64,000 nt of DNA, taken from Deltaproteobacteria bacterium (GTDB lineage Bacteria; Desulfobacterota; Desulfarculia; Desulfarculales; Desulfarculaceae). The number at the start of each line of letters is the position of its first letter. The first letter of the stretch is position 1. The DNA lies in the NCBI GenBank assembly GCA_020444165.1, contig JAHLLK010000012.1, positions 44,989 through 108,988 on the forward strand, read 5' to 3'. The notes below the pieces were generated by a model. That model made no database searches. It was not told the DNA's origin and saw nothing but the letters and a program-made list of their open reading frames with translations. Positions 15,992 through 25,072 of the stretch are shown piece by piece. The position numbers were made by a program, and so were the translations under genes.

Positions 15992-18388
15992 ATGCCCAAG
16001 TACGTGTGCATCCACGGCCACTTTTACCAGCCCCTGCGCGAAAACCCCTGGCTGGAAATGGTGGAGGTGCAAGACAGCGCCGCCCCCTTCCACGACTGGA
16101 ACGCCCGGGTGACGGCAGAGTGCTACGCGCCCAACAGCGCGGCGCGCATCCTGGGGCCCCAGGGGGTCATCGAGCAAATCGTCAACAACTACGAGAGCAT
16201 CTCCTTCAACTTCGGGGCCACCCTCTTGGGCTGGTTGGAGCGCCACTCCCCCACGGTGTACGAGGCACTCTTGCAGGCCGACCGGGACAGCGCCGCCAAC
16301 TGGGGCCACGGCGGGGCCCTGGCCCAGGTCTACCACCACCTCATCATGCCCTTGGCCACGGAGCGGGACCGCCAGACCCAGATCGTCTGGGGCTTGAAGG
16401 ACTTCGAGCACCGCTTCGGCCGCCGGGCCCAGGGCATGTGGCTGGCCGAGACCGCGGTGGACACTCCCACCCTGGAGGACCTGGTCACGGCGGGGGTGGA
16501 GTTCACCATCCTGAGCCCCTTCCAGTGCGCCGCGGTGCGGGCCCCGGGCCAGGAGGCCTGGGCCGAGGCCGACGGCGGCCGGGTGGACCCCCGCCGCCCC
16601 TATCTGGTGCGGCTGCCCAGCGGCGGGAGCATCACCGTGTTCTTCTACCAGGCCGAGATTTCCAAGGCCGTGGCCTTTGAGAACCTCCTGGACGACGGCG
16701 GCCGCTTCGCCTCCCGCCTGAAAAGCGGCCTGGACCTGGGCAGCCCGGAGGATCAACTGGTGCTGGCCGCCACGGACGGCGAGTCCTACGGTCATCACCA
16801 TCGCTTTGGCGAAATGGCCCTGGCCTTTGCCCTGGAGGCCCTGCACCAGGACCCCGAGGTGGAGCTGACCAACCCCGCCACCTATTTGGCCCATCATCCA
16901 GCCACCTGGGAGGCCAAGATCGTGGAGCGCTCCTCCTGGTCCTGCGCCCACGGGGTGGAGCGCTGGCGGGCCGACTGCGGCTGTGCGGTGAACCCGGGCT
17001 CCGGCTGGAACCAGGCTTGGCGCGCGCCCCTGCGGGAGGGTTTCGACCAGGTAGCCGCGCGCTTGGCGCAGATCTTCGAGGAAGCAGGCGGCCGTTTGTT
17101 CCAGGACCCCTGGGCGGCCCGCAACGACTACGTGGAGCTGATGTGGAACAACTCCCCGCCGGCCCGGCGGCTCTTTCTGGAGCGCCACGGCCGCCCCGGC
17201 CTCACCGAAGCGGACGGCCTCGCGGCCTGGCGGCTGTTGGAGATGAGCCGTTGGGCCATGACCATGTTCACCAGTTGCGGCTGGTTTTTCGACGACATCG
17301 GGGGCATCGAGCCCATCCAGAACATGTGGTTCGCCGCCCGGGCCATCCAGTTGGCCCGCCATCTGGGGGTCTCCGGTCTGGAGGAAGAGCTGGTGAACGT
17401 CCTCTCCCGGGCCCGCTCCAACGAGCCCCAAAAGGGCACCGGCGGGGACATCTGGCGGCGCAAGGTGGCCCCGGCCCGGGTCACCCCCGAGCGCGTGGCC
17501 GTGCACGCGGCCATTTCCGGGGTCCTGGGCGAGGAGCCGCCGCCCGGCAAGCTGTATTGCTATGACTTGGTGAACGAGGCCCATTTCCACCGCGGCCGCC
17601 TGGGGCTCGCGGTGTCCTGGGGCCGGCTCCAGGTCACCCACCGCCGCCTGGGCGCGCCCCACGACCTGGTCTACGCCGCCCTCTACCCCGGCGGCCACGA
17701 CTTCACCGGCTGGGCCTACCCTTCCCGAGGCACCGAGAGCGACGAGATGCTCCTGAGCCTGGGGCAGGAGCTGGAAGGGCCCCTGAAACTGTTGGACGTG
17801 GAGCAGATGGGCTCCATCCTGGACGGCTGCCTAGGCGGCGAGAAGCACAACATGCGGGCCATGTTCCTGGAAGGCCGCCGCAGCCTGGCCGAGCAGGTGT
17901 TGGAGAACACCCTGGAGCGCTACGCCGTGGCCGCCCGCAACCTCTATCACAGCAGCCGCGACCTCATGCTGTTCATGAGAAAGATGAACGTGCCCCTGCC
18001 CCCGGTCTTCACCGCCCTGGCCGAGACCATGCTCACCGGTGAGCTGGTGGCCGGCCTGGAGTCGGGCAAGGCCGGGCCCCTGGGCTTGGGCGTGGGCGAT
18101 TTGGCCTTGCAGGCCCGCACGCTCGGCCTCAAACTTGGCGCGGACAAGCTGCGTCTGGCCTTGGAGGAGCGCCTGGCCGCCCAGATCAAGGTCATCGCCC
18201 GGGAGCCGGCCGACCCTTCGCCCCTGGAGTGGGCCCATCTCCTCTTGGACCTGGCCGAGGCCCTGGAGGTTTCGCCCGACCTCTGGGAGTCCCAGAATAT
18301 CCTGTATCGCCTGGCCCAGCGCCTGAACGGCGACATCTCCCCCGGCCTGGCCGAGCTGGGCCGCCGCCTGAACCTGGATCTGGCCTGA
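15992..18388 (+). CDS. Glycoside hydrolase family 57 protein with DUF3536 C-terminal region
   Basis: 798 residues, cytoplasmic (no signal peptide). The N-terminal GH57 barrel opens with KYVCIHGHFYQPLRENPW. The catalytic residues expected for GH57 are visible: Glu153 in WLAETAVDTPTLE and Asp262 in DGESYGHHH. The C-terminal half has the SRDLMLFMRKMN and [20 protein letters not shown] features of DUF3536 proteins. GH57 enzymes act on alpha-glucans such as glycogen. ATG 15992 has GAGGGA upstream. A second GH57 gene follows after 37 bp, so both probably work on stored glucan. Confidence 0.9.
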   Translation: MPKYVCIHGHFYQPLRENPWLEMVEVQDSAAPFHDWNARVTAECYAPNSAARILGPQGVIEQIVNNYESISFNFGATLLGWLERHSPTVYEALLQADRDSAANWGHGGALAQVYHHLIMPLATERDRQTQIVWGLKDFEHRFGRRAQGMWLAETAVDTPTLEDLVTAGVEFTILSPFQCAAVRAPGQEAWAEADGGRVDPRRPYLVRLPSGGSITVFFYQAEISKAVAFENLLDDGGRFASRLKSGLDLGSPEDQLVLAATDGESYGHHHRFGEMALAFALEALHQDPEVELTNPATYLAHHPATWEAKIVERSSWSCAHGVERWRADCGCAVNPGSGWNQAWRAPLREGFDQVAARLAQIFEEAGGRLFQDPWAARNDYVELMWNNSPPARRLFLERHGRPGLTEADGLAAWRLLEMSRWAMTMFTSCGWFFDDIGGIEPIQNMWFAARAIQLARHLGVSGLEEELVNVLSRARSNEPQKGTGGDIWRRKVAPARVTPERVAVHAAISGVLGEEPPPGKLYCYDLVNEAHFHRGRLGLAVSWGRLQVTHRRLGAPHDLVYAALYPGGHDFTGWAYPSRGTESDEMLLSLGQELEGPLKLLDVEQMGSILDGCLGGEKHNMRAMFLEGRRSLAEQVLENTLERYAVAARNLYHSSRDLMLFMRKMNVPLPPVFTALAETMLTGELVAGLESGKAGPLGLGVGDLALQARTLGLKLGADKLRLALEERLAAQIKVIAREPADPSPLEWAHLLLDLAEALEVSPDLWESQNILYRLAQRLNGDISPGLAELGRRLNLDLA

Positions 18389-18425
18389 ACGGCCAGGGGC
18401 CCCGCCCCTTCGGAGGACACGAGCC

Positions 18426-20582
18426 ATGGACCGCATGAGTCTCATCATGGTGTTGCACAGCCATCAGCCGGTGGGCAACTTCCCCAAAGTCTTCGACCTG
18501 GCGGTGCGGCAGTGCTACCGGCCGGTGCTGGAGATCCTGGCCGAATACCCCGAGTTCCGCTTGGGCCTGCACTACTCGGGCCCCTTGTTGGAGCACCTGG
18601 AGGCCAACGACCCCGAGTTCCTGGAGCTCTTGGGCGAGATGCACCGCCGCGGCCAGGTGGAGCTGTTGACCGGCGGGTACTACGAGCCTTTGTTGGCCCC
18701 CATCCCCACCCGGGACGCCCTGGGCCAGGTCAAGAAGCTCACCAGCTACCTGGGCCGGCGCTATTCCGCCAATCCCCGGGGCTTCTGGCTGGCCGAGCGG
18801 GTCTGGGAGCCGGGCCTGCCGGCCAAGCTGGCCCCCCTGGGCCTCGATTACACCATCGTGGACGACACCCACCTCTATTACGCCGGCAAATCCCCGGCTG
18901 ACATGTTCGGCTATCATCTCACCGAGCGGGAAGGCGCCCCCCTGGCGGTGTTCCCCACCCACAAGGACCTACGTTACACCATTCCCTTCAAGGAGCCCCA
19001 GGCCACCCTGGATTTCCTCAAGCGGGTCTTTGACCAGGAAGGCCCCACCGCGGCCACCTATGGCGACGATTGCGAGAAATTCGGCCTCTGGCCCGATACC
19101 TATGAGTGGGTGCTGGAAGGAGGCTGGCTGGTCCGCTTCATCGAGGCCGTGCTGAAAAACTCCGACTGGCTGGCCGCCCGCCAGCCCAGCCAGTACCTGG
19201 ACACCCACCCTCCCCGGGGCCGGGTCTACCTGCCCACCGCCTCCTACGAAGAAATGAGCGCCTGGTGCCTGCCTCCCGACAGCGCCGAGGCCCTGGAGGG
19301 CCTGTACAACCAGATCAACCACCAGCCCGACCAAGCCTGGAAGCGCCGCTTCCTCCGCGGCGGCACCTGGGACAACTTCCTGGTCAAATACAGCGAATCC
19401 AACCTCATGCACAAGCGGGCCCTCATGATCTCCCGCCGCCTGGCCGAAGCCGGCCTGACCCCCGGCCCGGACCCCCAAGAGCCCGAGCGCCTGCCCCCGG
19501 CCCTGGACCACCTTTACCAGGCCCAGTGCAACTGCGCCTACTGGCACGGGCTCTTTGGCGGGCTCTACCTGGCCCACCTGCGCCACGCCGTGCATGAGCA
19601 CCTCATCGCCGCCGAAGACCTCCTGGACCGCGGCCAGCGGGGCGAAACCGGCTGGAGCCGCTGCCGGGTGGAGGACCTGGACCTGGACGGCCACGACGAG
19701 GTGAGCCTGGCCGGCCCCGAAATAGACCTCCTCATCCACCCGGCCTACGGCGGCAGCGTCAGCCTCCTGAATCTGCGCCGCCCCCGCTTCTGCCCCACCA
19801 CCGTGCTCACCCGCCGCCGCGAGGCCTACCACCGCCACCTCCTGGAACCCGAAAAGGAGATGGACGAGGCCAGCGGCGAAATAAAATCCATCCACGACCG
19901 GGTGGAATTCAAGGAAGACCACCTGGCGGACCACCTCATCTACGATTGGTACCAGCGGGCCTGCTTCCAGGACCACCTCCTCGCCCCCACCGCCACCGTG
20001 GAGGCCTTCCGCAAACCCGACGCCGGCGAATGGGGCGACCTGGTGGACCAGCCCTGGACCCTGGTGGACCATGGCTGTCGCGCCGGCCGCGCCTGGTGCC
20101 TCCTCAAACGCCAGACCCGGGTCTGGGCCCCCGGCGGGGTCTTCCCCCTTACCGTGAGTAAAAACTTCTATCTGGAAAACGGCCGCCTCCTGCGCGTGGC
20201 CTACGAAATCGACCTGGAAAACCCGGCCACCCCGGCCAGCCTCTGGGCCGTGGAGAACAACCTCACCCTGCTCTCCCCCGACTCCCCCCACCGCCGGCTC
20301 AAAACGGACGGCCAAACCCTGCCCCTGGACCAAATCCACGCCACCCCGGACGTCGAAGGCTTCGAACTCCTCGCCCACGACCTGGGCTTCCAAATCTCCC
20401 TCACCACCGACCGGCCGGCCCAACTCTGGCACTTTCCCGTGGAAACCGTGTCCAACTCCGAAGCCGGCCTGGAACGCACCTACCAAGGCTCCTCCCTCAC
20501 CCTCGTCTGGCCCCTGCCCGCCGGCAAAGGCCGCCATAGCTTCCAGATCACCTTGGAGGAGAGGGAGGTGGATGGGAGGTAG
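18426..20582 (+). CDS. GH57 alpha-amylase / 4-alpha-glucanotransferase
   Basis: 718 residues, matching the archaeal-type 4-alpha-glucanotransferase layout: GH57 barrel (start MSLIMVLHSHQPVGNFPK) followed by DUF1925- and DUF1926-like beta domains. The nucleophile is Glu124 in WLAERVWEP and the acid is Asp214 or Asp215 in YGDDCEKFG, close to the characterised Thermococcus enzyme (E123/D214). It would trim or disproportionate alpha-1,4-glucans in the cytoplasm. GGAGGACACGAGCC precedes the ATG. Codon choice shifts in the last quarter (GAA, AAA and GTC replace GAG, AAG and GTG). The stop is followed directly by DPR-1. Confidence 0.9.
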   Translation: MDRMSLIMVLHSHQPVGNFPKVFDLAVRQCYRPVLEILAEYPEFRLGLHYSGPLLEHLEANDPEFLELLGEMHRRGQVELLTGGYYEPLLAPIPTRDALGQVKKLTSYLGRRYSANPRGFWLAERVWEPGLPAKLAPLGLDYTIVDDTHLYYAGKSPADMFGYHLTEREGAPLAVFPTHKDLRYTIPFKEPQATLDFLKRVFDQEGPTAATYGDDCEKFGLWPDTYEWVLEGGWLVRFIEAVLKNSDWLAARQPSQYLDTHPPRGRVYLPTASYEEMSAWCLPPDSAEALEGLYNQINHQPDQAWKRRFLRGGTWDNFLVKYSESNLMHKRALMISRRLAEAGLTPGPDPQEPERLPPALDHLYQAQCNCAYWHGLFGGLYLAHLRHAVHEHLIAAEDLLDRGQRGETGWSRCRVEDLDLDGHDEVSLAGPEIDLLIHPAYGGSVSLLNLRRPRFCPTTVLTRRREAYHRHLLEPEKEMDEASGEIKSIHDRVEFKEDHLADHLIYDWYQRACFQDHLLAPTATVEAFRKPDAGEWGDLVDQPWTLVDHGCRAGRAWCLLKRQTRVWAPGGVFPLTVSKNFYLENGRLLRVAYEIDLENPATPASLWAVENNLTLLSPDSPHRRLKTDGQTLPLDQIHATPDVEGFELLAHDLGFQISLTTDRPAQLWHFPVETVSNSEAGLERTYQGSSLTLVWPLPAGKGRHSFQITLEEREVDGR

Positions 20583-20599
20583 GAGAAGACTGGGGGAAG

Positions 20600-20842
20600 A
20601 AGATGTGGGGGGAACCCTTTCCTTCCAGGCTGTTGAAAACAGCCTGGAAGCGGGCCAAGGATGGCCCGCCGATTCACGGAGATTTGCCAAAATCGACGCG
20701 AATCGCGCAACCAGGCAAAACCGCGTTTTTGCCTGGTTGCAGCTTACAAAGGCCAAGACGGCCTTTGTAAGCTATCCGCAAATAGCTGCCCAAAAGGAAA
20801 GGGTTCCCCCCACACCCCCCTCCTAAAGGAAAAGCGTAGTTT
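20600..20842 (+). repeat. Dispersed repeat DPR, copy 1, interrupted by an H element
   Basis: The left arm GATGTGGGGGGAACCCTTTC and the right arm GAAAGGGTTCCCCCCACA are complementary, but the hairpin loop that closes them in other copies is replaced by about 160 bp of element H. The usual C-rich flank (CACCCCCCTCC) and a diverged tail (AAAGCGTAGTTTTGG) follow. It begins 18 bp after the GH57 stop. Confidence 0.85.
20630..20790 (+). repeat. Hairpin-string element H, copy b, inside DPR-1
   Basis: Modules in order: CAGGCTGTT-GAA-AACAGCCTG; GCGGGCCA-AGGA-TGGCCCGC; GATTTGCCAAAATCG; GCAACCAGGCAAAA with TTTTTGCCTGGTTGC; AGCTTACAAAGGCC-AAGAC-GGCCTTTGTAAGCT. Every stem is perfect or nearly so. The element occupies the loop of DPR-1 exactly where the uninterrupted copy 4 has a 4-base loop. 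Confidence 0.8.
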
Positions 20843-20918
20843 TGGGTGTAGGGTTGGGGAGGTTGGTCACTGAAGCAGGCGTTTTGCCGCAGCCTAATGA
20901 CCTCCATCTTAAGGAAAA

Positions 20919-21015
20919 CCCCAAGCCAACTTCGGGAGCGAACGCGCTCATGGACGAAGGACAACCTAACCCGACACGCAATGCCAGCCGCAGCGATGCG
21001 GCCGGCACGCTGCCG
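20919..21015 (+). repeat. Dispersed repeat S, copy A
   Basis: Shares CCCCAAGC..ACTTCGGGAGCGAACGCG, then GGACAACCTAACCCGACACG and GCGGCCGGCACGCTGCC with two copies at 40.3 and 40.5 kb. It overlaps the proposed first 22 codons of the radical SAM gene, so either the repeat supplies that gene's 5' end or translation begins further in. Confidence 0.7.
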
Positions 21016-21942
21016 CCGGAGGCTTACTTCAAAGCCGCCGCCCGGCTGGAGCGCTGGCTGAAGGCCTGCGTGCTCTGCCCCCGGCGCTGCGGGGTGAACC
21101 GCCTGGCCGGGGAGCGGGGCTTCTGCCGGGCCGGCCGGCTCGCCGCCGTGAACCTGGCCCAGCTCCACTTCGGCGAGGAGCCGCCCCTCACGGGCAGCCA
21201 GGGCTCCGGCGCCGTGTTCTTCGCCGGTTGCACCCTGGCCTGCCTTTTTTGCCAAAACCACACCATCAGCCAGACCGGCTGGGGCGACGAGCTGGCCCCG
21301 GACGAACTGGCCCGGGTCTTTTTGGGCCTGCAAAAAGGCGGAGCCCACAACCTGAACCTGGTCACCCCCACCCCCCATTTGCCGGCCATCCTGCAAGCCC
21401 TGGGCCTGGCCCGGGAGCGGGGCTTCTCCCTGCCCGTGGTCTACAACACCTCGGGCTACGAGCGCCCCGCCGTGATCCGCCAATTGGCCGGCCTGGTGCA
21501 GATCTACCTGCCGGACTACAAATACGCCGACGACGCGGTGGCCGCCCGGCTGTCCGAGGCCCGGAACTACGTCATGAGCTGCCGCGAGGCCATCCGGGAG
21601 ATGGCCGAGCAGGTGGGCGGCCTGGAGCTGGACGCGGCGGGCGTGGCCCGGCGCGGGCTGTTGGTGCGGCATCTGGTCCTGCCCCAGGGCCTGGCCGGCA
21701 GCCACGAGGTCCTCCGCGACCTGGTGCGGGTGGCCGGGCGCGGGGTCTGGGTCAGCCTCCTGGCCCAATACACTCCGCTGCACCAGGCCCACACCCTGGC
21801 CGAACTGAACCGCCCGGTCAGCTTGGCGGAGTATCAGGATGCGGTGGAAGCCCTGGAGGAAGCCGGGGTGGAGCACGGCTTTTTGCAGGGCCCCGACGCC
21901 GCCACGGCGGATTACGTGCCCCCTTTCCGCGAAACACCTTGA
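20950..21942 (+). CDS. Radical SAM protein of the PflA-like, uncharacterised branch
   Basis: About 330 residues. The cluster motif CTLACLFC (Cys94, Cys98, Cys101, spacing CX3CX2C) binds the 4Fe-4S/SAM centre. An additional N-terminal Cys set (CVLCPRRCGVNRLAGERGFC) is characteristic of the radical SAM group related to pyruvate formate-lyase activases and AmmeMemoRadiSam-type proteins. The body ends with the family's LAQYTPLHQA region. ATG 20950 lies inside repeat S; conserved sequence begins about 25 codons later with YFKAAARLERWL, and no other ATG fits between. The substrate is unknown. Confidence 0.78.
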   Translation: MDEGQPNPTRNASRSDAAGTLPPEAYFKAAARLERWLKACVLCPRRCGVNRLAGERGFCRAGRLAAVNLAQLHFGEEPPLTGSQGSGAVFFAGCTLACLFCQNHTISQTGWGDELAPDELARVFLGLQKGGAHNLNLVTPTPHLPAILQALGLARERGFSLPVVYNTSGYERPAVIRQLAGLVQIYLPDYKYADDAVAARLSEARNYVMSCREAIREMAEQVGGLELDAAGVARRGLLVRHLVLPQGLAGSHEVLRDLVRVAGRGVWVSLLAQYTPLHQAHTLAELNRPVSLAEYQDAVEALEEAGVEHGFLQGPDAATADYVPPFRETP

Positions 21943-22066
21943 AAATCCCCCCTGACCACCGGGGACACCCCCCGAGGGGCTTGCTCCCGGCGCGGCGAAA
22001 AAGCTAGAGTAGGGCGCAGCAAGAGACGCCCGCCGACCAGGCATTTTGGAGAGGGAGGAGAGGGAA

Positions 22067-22807
22067 GTGTTCAAAAAAGCGGTGCTATTGATTGCCGTGG
22101 CCCTGCTGGCCGCCGTGGCTGGGTCTGCCCTGGCCGCTACCCCGGAGGAAATGATCGCCCAGGCCGACCAGCTCTATGCCGAGCGGGCCGACGTGGCCAA
22201 GGCGGAGCAGGCCGCCCAGCTCTACGAGCAGGCCCTGGCCGCCGACCCCCGCTCCGAGGACGCGGCCTGGAAACTGGCCCGGACGGAGTACTACCTGGGC
22301 AACAAGGCCCCCAAGGACCAGAAGGAAGCCATTTTCCAAAAGGGCGTGGACGCCGCCAAAAAGGCCGTGGCCATCAACCCCAAGAGCGTGCCCGGCCACT
22401 TCTGGCTGGGGGTTTGCTACGGAGTTTACGGCAATGCCAAGGGCATCATGTCCAGCCTCTCCCTGGTGGACCCCATCAAGGAGGAAATGGAGACGGTCCT
22501 CAAGCTGGATCCCAATTATGAGGGCGGCGGCCCCCAGCGCGTGCTGGGACGGCTCTACTTCAAGCTGCCCGGCCTCATGGGCGGGGACAACGACAAGGCC
22601 GTGGCCTATTTGCAGGAAGCCATCAAGCTGGGCCCCACCCGCTGGCTGAACCAGCTCTATTTGGCCGAGGTCTATGCGGACCTGGGCAAGAAGGACGAGG
22701 CCAAGGCCCTGTTGGAGCAGGTGATCGCCGGGCCGGCGCCCCAGGGACTGGAGCCCGAGTACCAGGACTGGAAGGCCCTGGCGGAGAAGCAGTTGAAGGA
22801 GCTGTAG
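22067..22807 (+). CDS. Exported TPR-type protein
   Basis: 246 residues from GTG 22067, chosen because GGGAGGAGAGGGAA lies directly upstream and the start opens a signal peptide (LLIAVALLAAVAGSALA, cleavage near residue 24). The mature protein is helical with TPR-like units (AAQLYEQALAADPRSEDAAWKLART; AVAYLQEAIKLGPTRWLNQLYLAEVYADLG). The block LGVCYGVYGNAKGIMSSLSL resembles TatT-type TPR proteins associated with TRAP transporters, but that is a visual match and no TRAP gene adjoins. It probably acts as a periplasmic scaffold. Confidence 0.65.
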   Translation: MFKKAVLLIAVALLAAVAGSALAATPEEMIAQADQLYAERADVAKAEQAAQLYEQALAADPRSEDAAWKLARTEYYLGNKAPKDQKEAIFQKGVDAAKKAVAINPKSVPGHFWLGVCYGVYGNAKGIMSSLSLVDPIKEEMETVLKLDPNYEGGGPQRVLGRLYFKLPGLMGGDNDKAVAYLQEAIKLGPTRWLNQLYLAEVYADLGKKDEAKALLEQVIAGPAPQGLEPEYQDWKALAEKQLKEL

Positions 22808-22819
22808 CCCGGCCGCGCC

Positions 22820-22885
22820 GAACTTGGTTGGAACTTGGCTGGAACTTGGCTGGAACTTGGCCTGAACTTGGCCTGAACTTGGCTG
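22820..22885 (+). repeat. Six tandem 11-bp units
   Basis: GAACTTGGTTG, GAACTTGGCTG (twice), GAACTTGGCCT (twice) and GAACTTGGCTG follow head to tail between the TPR gene stop and a terminator. It looks like a slippage-prone microsatellite. Confidence 0.95.
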
Positions 22886-22890
22886 TACGT

Positions 22891-22932
22891 AACCGGAGGG
22901 GGCCCGCCCAGGGGCTCCCCCGGTTTTTTTTT
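22891..22932 (+). terminator. Intrinsic terminator of the TPR gene
   Basis: AACCGG-A-GGGGG pairs with CCCCCGGTT around a GC-rich loop and is followed by a run of nine T. Confidence 0.8.
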
Positions 22933-23022
22933 GCGGCAGGAGCGGGGGTCGCGGGCTCACAATGGAAACAACGGTCCCCCGCCTCCGGAGCGGGCCGTTT
23001 CACTTTGCCGGGAGCCAGCCTT

Positions 23023-23766
23023 ATGCCCCTAACCCCCGCCGTGTGGGAGCGTCCCCCCTACCGCTTGGAGGCCTATTTCCGTCCCAACGCGGAACGGCAG
23101 GAGGCTCTCAAGCCCGAGTTGGCCGAGCTGTTGCACGCCACCTTCCTGAACCACGCCGGGTACGACGCCGAGCACCTGCCCGAGTTCCTGGGATCGGACA
23201 TCTTCCTGCGGGTCACGGACGAAAAAGGGCTGGCCGGCATCTTCACCGCCGACCTGGTGCGCACCGCGGATCAGCCGGTGTTGCACCTCACCGTGGGCCT
23301 GACCACTCCCCGGGCCCGCTCCGGCGGCGGGCTCATGGGCTTGTGCATGGGCCTCTGCCTGGACCTGGCCGCCCAGGCCTTTGCCACCGAGGAGTTCTAC
23401 GTGGCCCTGCGCACCGCCAACCCCCGGGTGGTGGCCCGGCTGTGGCAAACCCCCTGGGTGCGTTTCCATCCCCGGGGCGACGGGGAGCCGGAGCCGCCGG
23501 GCCTGGCCGCCCTGCGCCCCCGCTTCTGCCCCCAGGTCTTTGGGGCGGACCGCTGCGACCTGGCCGGGGTCATCTTCTACGACATCTACCCCATCCCGCC
23601 TTGGGAGGGCCGGGTCCCCTGGCACCACGACCCCGCGGTCAACGACTTCTGCCTGCACCACTTGCGGCCCGCGGGGCGCGACGCCTTCCTGTTCCTGGGC
23701 CCCACCCGGCCCCCCTTGCCCGGGGAGACCCGGGGCGCCCTCGCCTGGCCGCTGGGCCCCCGGTAA
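23023..23766 (+). CDS. Unrecognised cytoplasmic protein
   Basis: 247 residues from ATG 23023; there is no signal peptide or membrane segment. The sequence has a mixed alpha/beta look: PELAELLHATFLNHAGYDAEHLPEFLG, then a strand pair around VLHLTVGLTTPRARSGGGLMG, a helix and AFATEEFYVALRTANPRVVARL, which resembles the end of an acetyltransferase (GNAT) core. I cannot assign it with confidence. GGGAGCCAGCCTT is the only upstream purine-rich stretch, so the start is moderately sure. The neighbours do not suggest a role. Confidence 0.55.
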   Translation: MPLTPAVWERPPYRLEAYFRPNAERQEALKPELAELLHATFLNHAGYDAEHLPEFLGSDIFLRVTDEKGLAGIFTADLVRTADQPVLHLTVGLTTPRARSGGGLMGLCMGLCLDLAAQAFATEEFYVALRTANPRVVARLWQTPWVRFHPRGDGEPEPPGLAALRPRFCPQVFGADRCDLAGVIFYDIYPIPPWEGRVPWHHDPAVNDFCLHHLRPAGRDAFLFLGPTRPPLPGETRGALAWPLGPR

Positions 23767-23807
23767 AAAATTGCGTGCCCCGGCGGTCCGTGTCATGGTT
23801 CTATAGA

Positions 23808-23990
23808 GGGTGATGCACGGTGCGTCCTGCACCGTGCATCTTAAGCTGGCTGGCAACAGCGTGGTTTTGCCAGCCAGCACAAATCACTTTCCTTTTAGGA
23901 TCGTGATTTGGCGGGCCATCCCCGGGGTCCCCAAGCAAGTGGAACTTGCTTGGGGTGGATGCGTGGCCCGCTTGAGGCCGATGGCGCCCA
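23808..23990 (+). repeat. Hairpin-string element H, copy c
   Basis: Modules: GATGCACGGT-GCGTCCTGC-ACCGTGCATC; GCTGGCTGGC / GCCAGCCAGC; CACAAATCAC / GTGATTTG; GCGGGCCATCC / GGATGCGTGGCCCGC enclosing CCCCAAGCAAG / CTTGCTTGGGG. The loop word GCGTCCTG and the joint ATTTGGCGGGCCATCC recur in copy d while the stems between them differ but still pair. It occupies half of the 23767-24134 gap; the remainder is AT-richer and unassigned. Confidence 0.75.
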
Positions 23991-24134
23991 ACTAACCGCC
24001 GAAATATGACATATGCCACTGTTTTAACTTCAACATATTTGTATTTGCCGTGCATCGGCCTTCTATAATAAATTTCAGCCGCGGCGCGGGGCTTCCCGCG
24101 CCGCTCGGCCCCCAACCCCTGGCCAGGACTTGGC

Positions 24135-24329
24135 ATGAAGAAGCCCGACATAGATTTGGCCGCCTGCAACCTCTGTCTGGGCTGCTTCGTGGTTTGCCCG
24201 GACGTCTTCCGCTTGCAGGCGGCGGGCGGCTACCTGGAGGTGGTCGAGCTGCCCAGCTACCCCGACAAGGAAGTGCAGGAGGCCATCAACATCTGCCCCC
24301 GCGGCGCCATTGCGTGGAAGGAGGAGTAA
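24135..24329 (+). CDS. Small single-cluster [4Fe-4S] ferredoxin
   Basis: 64 residues. Cys11, Cys14 and Cys17 with Cys54 followed by Pro form a ferredoxin ligand set (CX2CX2C...CP); Cys21 is an extra that might allow cluster interconversion. Acidic and soluble, it would shuttle electrons at low potential. Its stop is followed directly by the GTG of the rubrerythrin gene, so it is a likely electron donor to it. Confidence 0.88.
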   Translation: MKKPDIDLAACNLCLGCFVVCPDVFRLQAAGGYLEVVELPSYPDKEVQEAINICPRGAIAWKEE

Positions 24330-24950
24330 GTGGCCGGTTCTCCCCGCTGGAAATGTTCGGTCTGCGGCTACGTGCACGAAGGCAAGCACCCGCCGGACAA
24401 ATGCCCCCAATGCGGGGCGGACCTGAACCGCTTCATCATGCTGGAGCCCCTGACCCCGGCCCTGGAGAACAGCCTCAAGCTGGCCTTTGCCGGGGAGTCC
24501 AAGGCCCACGTCCGCAATCAGGCCTTTGCCCATGAGGCCGACAAGGAAGGCTACACTCAGGTGGCCCGGCTGTTCCGGGCCGTGGCCGAGGCCGAGCGGG
24601 TGCATGCCAGCGAATATTTGGGCTACCTCCAGGGCGAGGTCTCCGACACCGAGCACAACCTCCGCCAAGCCTTCGAGAACGAACTAAAGGCCAAGGAAGA
24701 GGCTTACCCTCCCCTCATCAAGCAGGCCTTCGACGTGGGCCGCGAGGACGTGGCCTGGTCGTTGGTGCGCTCCCGTGACGTGGAGGAAAGCCATGCCCAG
24801 CTCTATAAAAACGCCTTGCAGGCCCTCTTGACCGACCGGGATATCAACTATCACGTGTGTCAGGTCTGCGGCTACGTCTTCGAAGGCGAGCCCCCGGAGC
24901 AGTGCCCGGTCTGCCGGTCCGGCCCCAAGGATTTCAAGGCGATGGCTTGA
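24330..24950 (+). CDS. Rubrerythrin with a rubredoxin domain at each end
   Basis: 206 residues. Cys9/12/25/28 form an N-terminal rubredoxin-like site, a four-helix diiron domain follows (ligand candidates Glu56, Glu89/His92, Glu123, Glu153/His155), and Cys177/180/192/195 form a second rubredoxin site. Rubrerythrins reduce hydrogen peroxide in anaerobes. The common form has one C-terminal rubredoxin, so a knob at both ends is less usual. GGAGGAG lies 6 bp before a GTG start that is adjacent to the ferredoxin stop. Downstream lie an FAD enzyme and a PerR-like regulator, a typical oxidative-stress context. Confidence 0.9.
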   Translation: MAGSPRWKCSVCGYVHEGKHPPDKCPQCGADLNRFIMLEPLTPALENSLKLAFAGESKAHVRNQAFAHEADKEGYTQVARLFRAVAEAERVHASEYLGYLQGEVSDTEHNLRQAFENELKAKEEAYPPLIKQAFDVGREDVAWSLVRSRDVEESHAQLYKNALQALLTDRDINYHVCQVCGYVFEGEPPEQCPVCRSGPKDFKAMA

Positions 24951-25072
24951 TTCAGGAGATCTGGGAGGCCTTCCCGGCGCGGCCCCGGGACGCGGGGCCT
25001 TCCTTTGCCCCAAGTGAACGGTGAGGCCTGCCGCCACCAGGCGACCGGGCCCCGCCCCGACCACAGGAGATT

